A stretch of DNA of 64,000 bases from Fructobacillus papyriferae (GCF_018437225.1 NZ_JAAMFI010000003.1:1-64000); one strand, 5' to 3'. Counted from the stretch's first letter, positions 43,470-53,429 are shown. Numbers and translations: made by a program. Notes: generated from the sequence alone by a model not told the origin.

Positions 43470-43988
43470 ATGATTAATCGAGTAGTTTTAATTGGACGGT
43501 TAACCCGTGATGTGGAATTGCGCTATACCCAGTCTGGGGTGGCGGTTGGTTCCTTTACGATTGCCGTAAACCGGAACTTTACCAACGCCAATGGCGACCG
43601 TGAAGCTGACTTTATTAACGCCGTGATCTGGCGAAAGGCAGCGGAAAACTTTGCCAACTTTACTGGTAAGGGGGCCATGGTCGCCATCGAAGGTCGTTTG
43701 CAAACGCGTAATTACGAAAATAACGCTGGCCAACGTGTTTATGTGACCGAAGTTTCAGTCGACAACTTCTCATTGTTGGAGTCAAAGGCTGAATCGGAAC
43801 GTCGCCGCGCACAAAACGGCTCATCTTCGGATCAAGGCGCTTCGTTTGGTGGTAACAACGGCCAAGCAGCCGATCCATTTGCAAACAGCAACCAAAATAA
43901 CAATCAAAGTGCTAGCTCAAATGCTAATCCATTTGCAGCCAACACCAATTCGGAAATCGACATCTCCGATGACGATTTGCCATTCTAA
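43470..43988 (+). CDS. ssb: single-stranded DNA-binding protein
   Basis: 172 residues. The OB-fold fills residues 1-105 ([34 protein letters not shown]), a Gln/Asn/Ser linker follows, and the tip is ISDDDLPF, the acidic tail that recruits replication and repair partners. GGGAGGG precedes the ATG. It lies between rpsF and rpsR, the usual order. Confidence 0.97.
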   Translation: MINRVVLIGRLTRDVELRYTQSGVAVGSFTIAVNRNFTNANGDREADFINAVIWRKAAENFANFTGKGAMVAIEGRLQTRNYENNAGQRVYVTEVSVDNFSLLESKAESERRRAQNGSSSDQGASFGGNNGQAADPFANSNQNNNQSASSNANPFAANTNSEIDISDDDLPF

Positions 43989-44014
43989 ATCCTCATAAGA
44001 AAGGAGCATTTCTC

Positions 44015-44278
44015 ATGTCAGAACAAAACGCACGTCCACAACGTCGTCGCCCACAAGGCGGCCCACGTCGTCGCCGTAAGGTTGACTACATTGCAGCCAA
44101 CCACATCGAATACGTTGACTACAAGGACACGGAATTATTGGAACGTTTCATCTCAGAACGCGGTAAGATCTTGCCACGTCGTGTGACGGGAACGTCAGCC
44201 AAGAACCAACGTAAGGTAACGGCCGCTATCAAGCGCGCCCGTATCATGGCGTTGTTGCCATTCGTCACGGAAGACTAA
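44015..44278 (+). CDS. rpsR: 30S ribosomal protein S18
   Basis: 87 residues, normal S18 core ([53 protein letters not shown]) after an Arg-rich N-terminus. GAAAGGAGC precedes the ATG. Last gene of the operon; codon use is strongly biased. Confidence 0.97.
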   Translation: MSEQNARPQRRRPQGGPRRRRKVDYIAANHIEYVDYKDTELLERFISERGKILPRRVTGTSAKNQRKVTAAIKRARIMALLPFVTED

Positions 44279-44284
44279 TGGTTT

Positions 44285-44313
44285 TAAAGCAGAACTTCGG
44301 TTCTGCTTTTTTT
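44285..44313 (+). terminator. terminator after rpsR
   Basis: AAGCAGAAC / GTTCTGCTT with a TTCG loop and T8. Confidence 0.92.
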
Positions 44314-44380
44314 GTTGCCATAAAGGATGGGGTGAAATATGGTAAAATAAGCCTAAGTGTAAAAGATTGTTGAGGGGAAA

Positions 44381-46405
44381 ATGAAGACATTTTTAAATAT
44401 CGGGGCTTTAACCCGCTATCAACAGAATAAGACTTTTATGATGTCCGTTGTCATGGCAAGCGTGGTCACGCTTATGTCACTGGGGCTAGCGATCTTTTTC
44501 AATTGGATCTTTGGTCTGGTCTGGCTATTGCTTTTGCTAATAATGGCTGCTTTTTTGATTCGTCACTTGATCTTTTCGAGTCAGGATTCAGAAGACTATC
44601 TGGAAGAACTGACCTATCGGGTAAAAAACGGGCAACAAGAAGCCGTTTTGCAAATGCCCGTCGGCATCATCCTCTTTGATGAGGAGCGGGTAGTTTGGGT
44701 TAATCCCTATATGCAAGAACTCTTGGGTGACCGGGATATTATTGGTAGCACGTTTTTAGAAGAAGAACCTGAAATTCAATCAGCCATTTCAGAAGAGGGC
44801 CACCCGACGATTAACTGGTTGAATCGTTTCTTTGAAGTTGATTACCAAAAAGAATTTGGCGCGCTATACCTGTTCGACACCTCTGATAATGTCGCTTTGG
44901 AGAAAAATTTGGCGGACCATCGGTTAGTGACCGGCATTGTTTCGGTTGACAACTACGAAGAAGTGACCGAAGGAATGCCAGATTCTGAGACGTCCAAGTT
45001 ACGTACAGAAGTGACGGAACAGCTGACCAACTGGGCCAAGAAGTACGAACTTTACGTGCGACGCTTGACACCAGTCACTTATTTGTTGATGGGCTATCAA
45101 AAGGATCTGACCCGTGCTGAAGATGACAAGTTCTCAGTTGTCAAAGCCATTCGTGAGGCGACCGCCCAGCAAAACTCACCGTTGACCCTATCCATGGGAA
45201 TTGCTTATGGGGAAAAGGATATCAACTCCTTGGTTCAATTGGCACAAACGAACTTGGACCTGGCCTTGGGTCGTGGTGGCGATCAAGTGGTTGTGAAGGC
45301 CGAAGAAGCGCCAGCGCGTTTCTACGGCGGAACGACCAATCCAATGGAGAAGCGGACACGGGTTCGTGCTCGCGTCATTTCACAAACGGTGGCCGAATTG
45401 ATTGACCAAGCCGATCAAGTCTTTGTTGTTGGGCATAAGATGCCGGATTTGGATGCGGTCGGTTCTTCGATGGGCATTTGGCGCTTTAGTCAAACCCGTG
45501 ATAAAAAGGCCTATGTGGTTGTGGATGAAGAAAACATTTTCTCAGACATCCAGTCACTGTTGAAGGCCGCTCGCAATGCCGATCCCGATGATCCGACACC
45601 AGGTGTCGATTTGGGTGCTTCGGTGATTAATCAAAAAGAAGCCTTGGATTTGGCAACCGACCAATCACTTTTGGTTCTAGTCGACCACGCCAAGGAGCAA
45701 TTGACAGGCGCTCCTGAATTACTAAAAGAATTGGGCAACCGTTTGGTGGTCATCGATCACCATCGTTTGGCAGAGGATGGTTTAGCTGAAAAGCCATTAC
45801 TGACCTACATCGAGCCCTATGCTTCTTCGACTTCTGAGCTGGTGACGGAATTACTCCAATACCAGAATCAAAAGGGCGCACCAATTACGCGCTTGGAAGC
45901 AACGGCCATGTTGGGCGGTATTCAGGTTGATACGAAGAACTTTGTCTTGCGGACGGGTTCAAGAACCTTCGATGCGGCTTCCTACTTACGCGCTAACGGG
46001 GCGGATAACGAGTTAATCCAGTCCTTCTTGAAAGAGAAGTTCTCGGACTTTAAGGCTCGTGCTGAGTTGGTCTCGGCAGCTGAAGTGCGAAACGATGCGG
46101 CGATTTCGGTCGGCAATAACGAAAAAGTCTATCCCGGTGTTATCACGGCGCAAGCCGCTGATGAATTGTTGCAAATCGAGGGTGTCAAGGCATCCTTTGT
46201 TTTGACAAAGCGTGATGACGGACGAGTCGGCATCTCGGCTCGTTCCAATGGCGACTTTAATGTTCAGACAGTCATGGAAGACTTGGGTGGTGGCGGTCAC
46301 CTGTCCAACGCGGCGACGCAGATGACAGACGTGACAACAAAAGAAGCCCGTGATCAGTTGGTTCAAGCAATTGAAGGACAAGAAAAAGAAGAAGCGTCGA
46401 TTTAA
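44381..46405 (+). CDS. gdpP: c-di-AMP phosphodiesterase GdpP
   Basis: 674 residues. Two membrane helices (about residues 20-62), a PAS-like domain, a degenerate GGDEF domain, then DHH (DLDAVGSSMG near residue 360, VIDHHRL near residue 460) and DHHA1 (GGGGHLSNAATQ near the end). It cleaves c-di-AMP and so affects osmotic, wall and beta-lactam responses. GAGGGG precedes the ATG; TGGTAAAAT (44340-44348) is an extended -10. It is followed 49 bases later by rplI and then dnaB, a common LAB order. Confidence 0.95.
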   Translation: MKTFLNIGALTRYQQNKTFMMSVVMASVVTLMSLGLAIFFNWIFGLVWLLLLLIMAAFLIRHLIFSSQDSEDYLEELTYRVKNGQQEAVLQMPVGIILFDEERVVWVNPYMQELLGDRDIIGSTFLEEEPEIQSAISEEGHPTINWLNRFFEVDYQKEFGALYLFDTSDNVALEKNLADHRLVTGIVSVDNYEEVTEGMPDSETSKLRTEVTEQLTNWAKKYELYVRRLTPVTYLLMGYQKDLTRAEDDKFSVVKAIREATAQQNSPLTLSMGIAYGEKDINSLVQLAQTNLDLALGRGGDQVVVKAEEAPARFYGGTTNPMEKRTRVRARVISQTVAELIDQADQVFVVGHKMPDLDAVGSSMGIWRFSQTRDKKAYVVVDEENIFSDIQSLLKAARNADPDDPTPGVDLGASVINQKEALDLATDQSLLVLVDHAKEQLTGAPELLKELGNRLVVIDHHRLAEDGLAEKPLLTYIEPYASSTSELVTELLQYQNQKGAPITRLEATAMLGGIQVDTKNFVLRTGSRTFDAASYLRANGADNELIQSFLKEKFSDFKARAELVSAAEVRNDAAISVGNNEKVYPGVITAQAADELLQIEGVKASFVLTKRDDGRVGISARSNGDFNVQTVMEDLGGGGHLSNAATQMTDVTTKEARDQLVQAIEGQEKEEASI

Positions 46406-46454
46406 GTCATAATTGATAAAAGACGCGCTACCTCATCGAAAAAAGGAGGCAAAA

Positions 46455-46907
46455 ATGAAAGTTGTATTTTTGGAAGATGTCAAGGGACGTGGAAAAAAGG
46501 GCGAAGTGAAGAACGTGCCAGATGGTTACGCCAATAACTTCCTCATCAAAAATAAAAAGGCCGAACCTGCGACCGGCAAGAACCTCGGGGCGGTCAAAGG
46601 CCGTCAGAAGGCTGAGGAGAAGCAGGCTGCTGCCGACTTGGCTGCTGCCGAAAACCTGAAGGCTTTCTTAGAAGACGAAAAAACCGTCGTGAAGGTGCCA
46701 GGTAAGGCGGGGACGGATGGTCGTCTTTTTGGGGCAGTATCGTCCAAGCAAATCGTTGCGGCCTTGGAGAAGCAATACCAGGTCAAGTTGGACAAGCGTA
46801 AGTTGCTGTTGCCACAACCAATTCACGCTATGGGCTTTACGTCCATTCCAGTTAAGTTGCACAAGCAAGTCCAAGCGGAACTTCGCGTCCACGTACAAGA
46901 GGGGTAA
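46455..46907 (+). CDS. rplI: 50S ribosomal protein L9
   Basis: 150 residues. N-terminal L9 signature [26 protein letters not shown], long connecting helix, C-terminal rRNA-binding domain. AAAGGAGG precedes ATG 46455; the frame from 46413 starts before it. It is two bases ahead of dnaB. Confidence 0.96.
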   Translation: MKVVFLEDVKGRGKKGEVKNVPDGYANNFLIKNKKAEPATGKNLGAVKGRQKAEEKQAAADLAAAENLKAFLEDEKTVVKVPGKAGTDGRLFGAVSSKQIVAALEKQYQVKLDKRKLLLPQPIHAMGFTSIPVKLHKQVQAELRVHVQEG

Positions 46908-46909
46908 TC

Positions 46910-48400
46910 ATGGCTGACGTTTCACTCATGGCCAATGAATACCGGCAGGCGCCCCAAGACATTGAAGCTGAAAAAGCGGTCTTTGGGGCGATTTTCTTTG
47001 ATGTCCACTCGGACGCTGCAATGGTATCTGCTCAAGCCATTTTGGAGCCAAAGGACTTTTACCGGACGGCGCACCAAGAAATTTTCAAAGCCATGCAAGC
47101 CCTGGTCGATGACGAGCGTCCGATCGACGTTTTAACCTTGCAGGACAAGTTAAATGCCAATCAGCAGTTGGAAAATGTCGGGGGGATGGCTTATTTGGCT
47201 GAATTAGCCGAATCGACGGCTTCGGCTGCTAACTTGAAGCACTACGCCAACATTGTGCACGAAAAAGCGGTTTTGCGTCGGTTGATCGATACGTTGACCA
47301 AAAATATGTCGTTGGCATACGATGGTGCAACGGACTCGACTGAATTATTAGAAGAAGTTTCACACCAGGTGGACCAATTGGCCCAAAACCGTGGAAATGA
47401 TGACCTTCGGCGCATCGAAGACGTGATTAAAGAATTTCAAGAAAACCTGGATGCGGCATCGGAAAATGATTCGGACATCGTCGGTCTTGCAACAGGCTAT
47501 CAAGAATTGGACAAACTCACCCACGGTTTCCGTGAAGATCAGATGATCGTTATTGGTGCGCGTCCGGCTGTTGGTAAGACGGCCTTTGTCTTAAACATCG
47601 CTAAAAACGCGGCTAAGTCCGAAAAGGTGCCGGTGGTTGTTTTCTCACTGGAAATGGGGGCCGTCGACCTGGTGACCCGGTTGGTCGCTTCTGAGGGCGG
47701 CATCGATTCGAACCACTTGACGACCGGTCAAATGGATGATGACGACTGGGCTTCTTTGACGGTAGCAACGCAGGCGCTGTCGAACATGAAAATTTATCTG
47801 GACGACACACCGGGTATTCGCATCACGCAAATTGCGTCCAAGCTTCGCCAGTTGGAGAAGGATCTTTTGGCCAACATGTCAGAAGAGGAACGGTTGGAAA
47901 ATCCACACCCACTTGGTCTGGTCATGATCGATTACCTTGGCTTGATTGAATCGGGAAATACTGAAAGTCGTCAGCAGGCGGTCTCTGAAGTTTCGCGCTC
48001 GATCAAGAAATTAGCAAAGGAATTGCATACGCCAATCATCGCACTGGCCCAGCTTTCCCGTGGTGTCGAGCAGCGAACGGATAAGCGTCCGGTTTTGTCT
48101 GATTTGCGTGAATCTGGCTCGATCGAACAGGATGCCGACATTGTCGCTTTCTTATACCGTGACGATTACTATCGAAATGAAGATGACGAGGATGGGGGAC
48201 CTGCTGGTCCAGCTGAAGCGGAACAGGATTCGGTACCAATAGATGTCATTTTGGAAAAGAATCGTGCCGGAGCAAGAGGAACAGCGACGTTGATGTTCAA
48301 CAAGCCGACCTTTAAGTTTGCGGATCGCGCACCAGAATACCGAGCGGGTGGGCCTGAAAACGGGCCGATCCCACCAGCTAACATGACGAATTCCTGGTAA
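46910..48400 (+). CDS. dnaB: replicative DNA helicase
   Basis: 496 residues. N-terminal DnaB domain (DIEAEKAVFGAIFF to residue 120), then the RecA-like domain with Walker A GARPAVGKTAFVLN (near residue 223), ALAQLSRGVEQR and LRESGSIEQDADIV. The hexamer unwinds DNA at the fork. The ATG at 46910 follows AGAGGGG; the ATG at 46925 is a less likely start. It ends at a strong terminator. Confidence 0.96.
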   Translation: MADVSLMANEYRQAPQDIEAEKAVFGAIFFDVHSDAAMVSAQAILEPKDFYRTAHQEIFKAMQALVDDERPIDVLTLQDKLNANQQLENVGGMAYLAELAESTASAANLKHYANIVHEKAVLRRLIDTLTKNMSLAYDGATDSTELLEEVSHQVDQLAQNRGNDDLRRIEDVIKEFQENLDAASENDSDIVGLATGYQELDKLTHGFREDQMIVIGARPAVGKTAFVLNIAKNAAKSEKVPVVVFSLEMGAVDLVTRLVASEGGIDSNHLTTGQMDDDDWASLTVATQALSNMKIYLDDTPGIRITQIASKLRQLEKDLLANMSEEERLENPHPLGLVMIDYLGLIESGNTESRQQAVSEVSRSIKKLAKELHTPIIALAQLSRGVEQRTDKRPVLSDLRESGSIEQDADIVAFLYRDDYYRNEDDEDGGPAGPAEAEQDSVPIDVILEKNRAGARGTATLMFNKPTFKFADRAPEYRAGGPENGPIPPANMTNSW

Positions 48401-48403
48401 AGA

Positions 48404-48441
48404 AAAACGCCTGACTGTTTTGATACAGTCAGGCGTTTTTA
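48404..48441. terminator. bidirectional terminator after dnaB
   Basis: AAAAACGCCTGACTGT / ACAGTCAGGCGTTTTT with a six-base loop. Confidence 0.93.
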
Positions 48442-48444
48442 ATA

Positions 48445-48951
48445 TTAGCTTGTTTCTTCCGTCAAGTCTTCAAAGGAAGCACCAATCATTTTTCCTAAGT
48501 CTTTTGGGTTCAGCTTATCCGAATGGCCAAGTTCACCAGCAGAGACCAAAAAGAAATCGGCATCTTCAGCGTGCTTATCCAGGAAGATAGGAAAGTGTTT
48601 GTTCTGCCAAATTCCGACCGGATTGTTGGCCCCGTGGACGTAGCCGGTAGTCTTTTCCAAGTCCTTCATCGGCAGCATGTGGACCTTCTTGTTGCCGGAA
48701 ACCGCCGCCAACTTTTTCATGTCCAAACGTTCGGTCAAGGGGACTACCGCCACAACTGGACCGGTCTTGTCGCCTTTGGCAGCCAAAGTCTTGTAAATAT
48801 CGGATTCTTGGATGCCCAGTTCGCTAAAACGGGCTTTCTTTTCCTCTTCGGTCAGCTCCAAGGCATTGATGGCCAATGATTCGTAGGCCACTCCATGCTT
48901 GTCTAAGACTTGTTCTGGAAGTGTTTTCTTGTCTTTTTTCTTCTTTGCCAT
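48445..48951 (-). CDS. ybaK: YbaK/EbsC-type aminoacyl-tRNA editing protein
   Basis: 168 residues. The YbaK fold is recognisable: KTLAAKGDKTGPVVAVVPLTERLDMKKLAAVSGNKKVHM and the substrate loop GYVHGANNPVGI. The E. coli enzyme hydrolyses Cys-tRNA(Pro). A lysine-rich N-terminal extension (AKKKKDKK) is present. The ATG at 48951 has no ribosome binding site; TGCTAGAAT (minus strand) ends six bases before it, so the mRNA is predicted to be leaderless. It is divergent from the GntR gene with an 80-base gap. Confidence 0.88.
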   Translation of the reverse strand: MAKKKKDKKTLPEQVLDKHGVAYESLAINALELTEEEKKARFSELGIQESDIYKTLAAKGDKTGPVVAVVPLTERLDMKKLAAVSGNKKVHMLPMKDLEKTTGYVHGANNPVGIWQNKHFPIFLDKHAEDADFFLVSAGELGHSDKLNPKDLGKMIGASFEDLTEETS

Positions 48952-48970
48952 AGTCTTATTCTAGCATGAC
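48952..48970 (-). promoter_or_regulatory. extended -10 promoter of leaderless ybaK
   Basis: On the minus strand TGC-TAGAAT (-10 at 48958-48963) is followed by six bases and then the ATG, placing the transcription start at the start codon. Confidence 0.6.
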
Positions 48971-48996
48971 CGTCAAGCGAGCAAAAGAACGCTTAA

Positions 48997-49031
48997 AAAT
49001 TGGTCGGACCAATTTGTGGTAAAATGAGACC
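48997..49031 (+). promoter_or_regulatory. gntR operator and extended -10 promoter
   Basis: AAATTGGTCGGACCAATTT (48997-49015) is a perfect 9+1+9 palindrome over the -35 region of the regulator. TGG-TAAAAT follows (-10 at 49020-49025), six bases before ATG 49032. Together they indicate autoregulation by the GntR protein and a leaderless mRNA. Confidence 0.8.
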
Positions 49032-49760
49032 ATGACAGAAGCAAAATATGTAACGGTGCAAGCCGATATTAAAGCAAAAATTTATAAGGGCGCATACCCA
49101 GACTTAAAATTGCCAGACGAGCGTTCCATGGCAGAAGAATACGGCGTTTCTCGCTCGTCGATTAAGCGGGCCTTGAACGTCTTGGTGCAGCAGGGGATCA
49201 TCTTTAAAAAGCGTGGTTCGGGGACATTTGTGAACCCGTTGTACCTTAAAAACCAGGCGATCTTCCAGCATGAAGGGTCGAACTTGGGCGTGTCGGATTC
49301 CTTTCGAATTAATGGCCAGGCGCCATCGATTGAGTTGCTTGATTTTCGTGTCATTCAGGCGAATCCAGAACAACAATCCGCTTTGTTTTTGAACGACGGG
49401 GACTTTGTCTATGAGATCAAGCGGTTGCGGAAGTTAAACGGCGTGCCTTTTATGATCGAGTACGGCTATGTGCCGATTGCCTTATTGCCCGGATTAAAAA
49501 AAGGGGATGTCACCCAATCCATTTATGGTTATGTCGAAAAGGAAAAGAAGAAGCAGGTGACCCGTTCCTTCATGACCATTATGGCCGCTCCTTCAAATGA
49601 AGAAGAACAGCAGTTGTTAAAACTAAAAAAGACGGAACCGGTCGGCATCATGGAAGGAATCTTTTTTATGGATGACGGAACGCCGTTGGAGTATGCCAAC
49701 ATGCGCTTGCACTATGAATATTTGCGCTACAATGCCTTCGTCTCCTTAGGATCTGAATAA
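49032..49760 (+). CDS. GntR-family regulator with UTRA domain
   Basis: 242 residues. Winged HTH at the N-terminus (LPDERSMAEEYGVSRSSIKRALNVLVQQGIIFKKRGSGTFV, residues 26-66) and UTRA ligand domain (about 90-235) of the FadR/HutC subfamily. Palindromes of the same TTGG...CCAA form are over its own promoter and upstream of phosphoketolase, so it probably controls both. The UTRA ligand is likely a sugar phosphate or similar small molecule, not identified here. No ribosome binding site; the start codon lies at the predicted transcription start. Confidence 0.9.
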   Translation: MTEAKYVTVQADIKAKIYKGAYPDLKLPDERSMAEEYGVSRSSIKRALNVLVQQGIIFKKRGSGTFVNPLYLKNQAIFQHEGSNLGVSDSFRINGQAPSIELLDFRVIQANPEQQSALFLNDGDFVYEIKRLRKLNGVPFMIEYGYVPIALLPGLKKGDVTQSIYGYVEKEKKKQVTRSFMTIMAAPSNEEEQQLLKLKKTEPVGIMEGIFFMDDGTPLEYANMRLHYEYLRYNAFVSLGSE

Positions 49761-49810
49761 AAAGTCCAAGCGCTCAAGCGACTTTTAGAAAGTTGTCGGG
49801 GTGCTTTTAT

Positions 49811-49848
49811 ATTGGACCGGTCCAATTATATTTTGGGTTCGACCAAAA
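49811..49848. promoter_or_regulatory. GntR-type operators upstream of phosphoketolase
   Basis: ATTGGACCGGTCCAAT (49811-49826) is a perfect palindrome, and TTTTGGGTTCGACCAAAA (49831-49848) an imperfect one. Both share TTGG...CCAA arms with the gntR operator. They lie about 70-105 bases upstream of the expected transcription start, which fits an activator or an upstream repressor site better than direct promoter occlusion. Confidence 0.75.
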
Positions 49849-49880
49849 ATGCGAAAGTTGCGTGTGAGAGGGCGTTTTTC

Positions 49881-49971
49881 TTGAAACCCATTTAATGTGC
49901 AGATATAATAATACTTGTAAATATTTAACCGAAGGAATGCATCAAGCACCCTTCGTGGAAAGAAAAAGGAG
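49881..49971 (+). promoter_or_regulatory. phosphoketolase promoter and 5' UTR
   Basis: TTGAAA (49881-49886), 17-base spacer, TATAAT (49904-49909): near consensus. The leader of about 65 bases has the hairpin CGAAGG / CCTTCG (49930-49955) and then AAGGAG (49966-49971). Confidence 0.88.
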
Positions 49972-49981
49972 TACTATTTAC

Positions 49982-52435
49982 ATGGTTGATTACAACTCAA
50001 AAGAGTACTTGGAACTCGTTGATAAGTGGTGGCGCGCAACCAACTACTTGTCAGCTGGGATGATTTTTTTGAAGTCAAACCCATTGTTCTCAGTTACTAA
50101 GACGCCAATTCAAGCTGAAGACGTGAAGGTTAAGCCTATCGGGCACTGGGGAACGATCTCTGGTCAAACTTTCTTGTACGCTCACGCAAACCGTCTGATC
50201 AACAAGTATGACTTGAACATGTTCTACATCGGTGGTCCAGGACACGGTGGCCAGGTAATGGTAACCAACGCCTACCTTGATGGTGAATATACGGAAGATT
50301 ACCCAGAAGTTACACAAGACTTGAAGGGTATGTCAACGTTGTTCAAGCGCTTCTCATTCCCAGGTGGAATTGGTTCCCACATGACGGCCCAAACACCAGG
50401 TTCTTTGCACGAAGGTGGCGAATTGGGTTACTCATTGTCTCACGCCTACGGTGCTGTGTTGGATAACCCTGACCAAATTGCTTTTGCAGTTGTTGGTGAT
50501 GGGGAAGCCGAAACTGGTCCATCAATGACGTCATGGCACTCAATCAAGTTCTTGAACGCCAAAAACGACGGTGCTGTTTTGCCAATCTTGGACTTGAACG
50601 GATTCAAGATTTCGAACCCAACGATCTTCTCACGTATGTCAGACGAAGAAATCACAAACTTCTTCAAGGGTCTTGGATACTCCGCTCGTTTCATCGAAAA
50701 CGACGACATCCACGACTACATGGCTTACCACGAAAAGACGGCTAAGGTTATGGATGAAGCCATCGAAGACATCCAAGCTATCCAAAAGGATGCCCGTGAA
50801 AACGGCAAGTACGAAGATGGTACGATTCCTGCATGGCCTGTCATCATCGCTCGCTTGCCTAAGGGTTGGGGTGGACCTACACACGACCTTAAGGGAATGC
50901 CAATCGAAGATTCATTCCGTGCCCACCAAGTGCCATTGCCTCTTGGCCAAAACAACTTGGAAACGTTGCCACAATTCGAAGAATGGATGAACTCATACAA
51001 GCCTGAAGAATTGTTCAACGCTGATGGTTCATTGAAGGATGAATTGAAGGCTATCGCTCCTAAGGGCGACAAGCGTATGTCTGCTAACCCAATCACGAAC
51101 GGTGGCCGTAAGCGCGGCGAAGCTTTGAAGGACTTGGACTTGCCAGACTGGCACAACTTCGTAAACGATATCAACGATGATAACCGTGGAACGTTGTTGC
51201 CTGACGCCAACCACAACATGGACATGTTCACTTTGTCAACGTACCTTGAAAAGGTCATGCAAATGAACCCTAAGTCATTCCGTTTCTTCGGACCTGACGA
51301 AACCATGTCAAACCGTCTCTGGTCATTGTTCGACACGACGAACCGTCAATGGATGGAAGAAGTGAAGAACCCTAACGACCAATTCGAAGCTCCAGAAGGT
51401 CGTATTTTGGATGCTCAATTGTCAGAACACCAAGCTGAAGGTTGGTTGGAAGGTTACACGTTGACTGGACGTGTTGGAATCTTCGCATCATACGAATCAT
51501 TCTTGCGTGTTATTGACTCAATGCTTACGCAACACTTCAAGTGGTTGCGTCACGCATCAGAACAAGCATGGCGTAACGATTACCCATCATTGAACGTCAT
51601 CTCAACGTCAACTGCATTCCAGCAAGATCACAATGGTTACACTCACCAAGATCCAGGTATGTTGACTCACTTGGCAGAAAAGAAGTCAAACTTCATCCGC
51701 CAGTACTTGCCAGCTGATGGTAACGCTACGTTGGCCGTGATGGATCGTGCCTTCTCAGAACACTCAAAGGTTAACCACTTGGTTATCTCAAAGCAACCAC
51801 GTCAGCAATGGTTCTCAGCTGCTGAAGCTGAAGTCCTTGCTAACGAAGGTTTGAAGACGATCGACTGGGCATCTACTGCACCTTCTGGTGACGTCGACAT
51901 TACCTTTGCATCTGCAGGTACTGAACCTACGATCGAAACGTTGGCCGCCTTGTGGTTGGTTAACCAAGAATTCCCATCAGTTAAGTTCCGTTATGTAAAC
52001 GTTGTTGAATTGCTCCGTTTGCAAAAGAAGTCTGAAGCAGCTGGAAACGACGAACGTGAATTGTCAGCCGACGAATTCAACAAGTACTTCCAAGCTGATA
52101 CACCAGTTATCTTCGGATTCCACGGATACGAAGACTTGGTTGAATCATTCTTCTTCGAACGTAAGTTCCGCGGTGATGTATACGTTCACGGATACCGTGA
52201 AGATGGTGACATCACGACGACTTATGACATGCGTGTTTACTCACACCTTGACCGCTTCCACCAAGCGAAGGAAGCTGTCGAAGTCCTTTCAGGACGTGGC
52301 GTAATCGACCAAGCTGCTGCCGACACATTCATCGCAAAGATGGATGACATCTTGGCAAAGCACTTCAAGGTTACCCGTGAAGAAGGACGTGACATTGAAG
52401 AATTCACGAAGTGGCAATGGTCAGCTTTGAAGTAA
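49982..52435 (+). CDS. xpk: phosphoketolase (xylulose-5-phosphate/fructose-6-phosphate)
   Basis: 817 residues. Thiamine-diphosphate enzyme of about 92 kDa: GGPGHGG (about residues 80-86), the cofactor loop GDGEAETGP (about 170-178), [17 protein letters not shown], and [18 protein letters not shown]. It cleaves xylulose-5-P with phosphate to acetyl-P and glyceraldehyde-3-P, the defining step of heterolactic fermentation. Codon bias is very strong, fitting a most abundant protein. ATG 49982 follows AAGGAG by ten bases; the frame open from 49895 spans the promoter. GntR-type operators lie upstream. Confidence 0.97.
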   Translation: MVDYNSKEYLELVDKWWRATNYLSAGMIFLKSNPLFSVTKTPIQAEDVKVKPIGHWGTISGQTFLYAHANRLINKYDLNMFYIGGPGHGGQVMVTNAYLDGEYTEDYPEVTQDLKGMSTLFKRFSFPGGIGSHMTAQTPGSLHEGGELGYSLSHAYGAVLDNPDQIAFAVVGDGEAETGPSMTSWHSIKFLNAKNDGAVLPILDLNGFKISNPTIFSRMSDEEITNFFKGLGYSARFIENDDIHDYMAYHEKTAKVMDEAIEDIQAIQKDARENGKYEDGTIPAWPVIIARLPKGWGGPTHDLKGMPIEDSFRAHQVPLPLGQNNLETLPQFEEWMNSYKPEELFNADGSLKDELKAIAPKGDKRMSANPITNGGRKRGEALKDLDLPDWHNFVNDINDDNRGTLLPDANHNMDMFTLSTYLEKVMQMNPKSFRFFGPDETMSNRLWSLFDTTNRQWMEEVKNPNDQFEAPEGRILDAQLSEHQAEGWLEGYTLTGRVGIFASYESFLRVIDSMLTQHFKWLRHASEQAWRNDYPSLNVISTSTAFQQDHNGYTHQDPGMLTHLAEKKSNFIRQYLPADGNATLAVMDRAFSEHSKVNHLVISKQPRQQWFSAAEAEVLANEGLKTIDWASTAPSGDVDITFASAGTEPTIETLAALWLVNQEFPSVKFRYVNVVELLRLQKKSEAAGNDERELSADEFNKYFQADTPVIFGFHGYEDLVESFFFERKFRGDVYVHGYREDGDITTTYDMRVYSHLDRFHQAKEAVEVLSGRGVIDQAAADTFIAKMDDILAKHFKVTREEGRDIEEFTKWQWSALK

Positions 52436-52450
52436 GCTGAACACCTCTTC

Positions 52451-52481
52451 AAAAGAGCTAGCGAAAGCTGGCTCTTTTTTT
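52451..52481 (+). terminator. terminator after phosphoketolase
   Basis: AAAAGAGCTAGC / GCTGGCTCTTTT with a GAAA loop and T7. Confidence 0.9.
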
Positions 52482-52594
52482 GTGGATAAAAAGCGGTTTG
52501 ATCGTTCTTTTCAACAACCAATCGCTTGAAAAGTCGGGCGAATTTGGTCGGCTTTTTTGCTATAATAGGCCTAATTGAGAAAGGGACTTTTGCC

Positions 52595-53416
52595 ATGACA
52601 GAGATCAAATTAATTTCCATTGATATTGACGGGACACTTTTAAATGATAATCGAGAGATTACAAAAGCTGTTAAAGAAGCCGTTAAAATGGCCAGCGAAC
52701 AAGGTATCTACGTTGTCATTACGACGGGACGTCCGGCTACCGGAGTCAAAGGAGTTATTGAAGAACTGGGTCTCGTTTCTGACAAGCAGTACGTCATCAC
52801 CCACAATGGGGGCATGGCCCAAACGACAGATCACAGCGATGTTGTCTATCACGAAACCTTACCCTGGGATTTGTTTAAGGAGGCAGAAGCCTTTGCCAAA
52901 GACCAGAAAAGTTACTTGCAGATTGAGTCCGACGAGTACGCTTACACGATGGATCGGGAGCAAAATGTGTTCGTTTCCCAAGAAAACTACGTGGTGCAGT
53001 TGCCGTTGAAGGTGGTCGATTCGTTGGCTGACGTCGCGGATGTTCCCTTTGTGAAAGCAATGTTGATTGGAGAAGAAGGCTTCATGGACCAAGTGCAAGC
53101 ACAGGTGCCAAAGAAGCTGCTGGAACAAGCTAACGTGGTTCGGTCAACGCCGAATAATTTGGAATTTATGAACAAGGCGGCGTCAAAGGGTGCTGCCATG
53201 ATGGCGTTGGCCAAAAAATTGGGGATTGATCCAAAAGAAACGATGGCCATCGGCGATCAAGAAAACGATGTCACAATGATTCAACAGGCCGGAATTGGTG
53301 TTGCCATGGGAAACGCGGTACCTTTGATTCAAAACGTCGCTGACGTGCAAACCACTGACAACAATCATGATGGGGTCGCCAATGCCATTAAAAAATTTGC
53401 GTTAAAGCAAGCATAA
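52595..53416 (+). CDS. Cof-type HAD phosphatase
   Basis: 273 residues. HAD motif I DIDGTLLND (residues 9-17), motif II TTGRP, C2B cap, motif III lysine SKGAAM and motif IV GDQENDVTM. Such proteins act on sugar phosphates or flavin/pyridoxal phosphates; the substrate is not known. ATG 52595 has AAAGGGA upstream, and TGC-TATAAT (52558-52566) gives an extended -10. Monocistronic with a terminator. Confidence 0.88.
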   Translation: MTEIKLISIDIDGTLLNDNREITKAVKEAVKMASEQGIYVVITTGRPATGVKGVIEELGLVSDKQYVITHNGGMAQTTDHSDVVYHETLPWDLFKEAEAFAKDQKSYLQIESDEYAYTMDREQNVFVSQENYVVQLPLKVVDSLADVADVPFVKAMLIGEEGFMDQVQAQVPKKLLEQANVVRSTPNNLEFMNKAASKGAAMMALAKKLGIDPKETMAIGDQENDVTMIQQAGIGVAMGNAVPLIQNVADVQTTDNNHDGVANAIKKFALKQA

Positions 53417-53429
53417 GAAGTGTTAAAGG

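Noticed and set aside
50725-51336. 203-codon minus-strand frame opposite phosphoketolase
   Set aside because: Shadow created by the strong codon bias of the phosphoketolase gene; no start signal or family resemblance.
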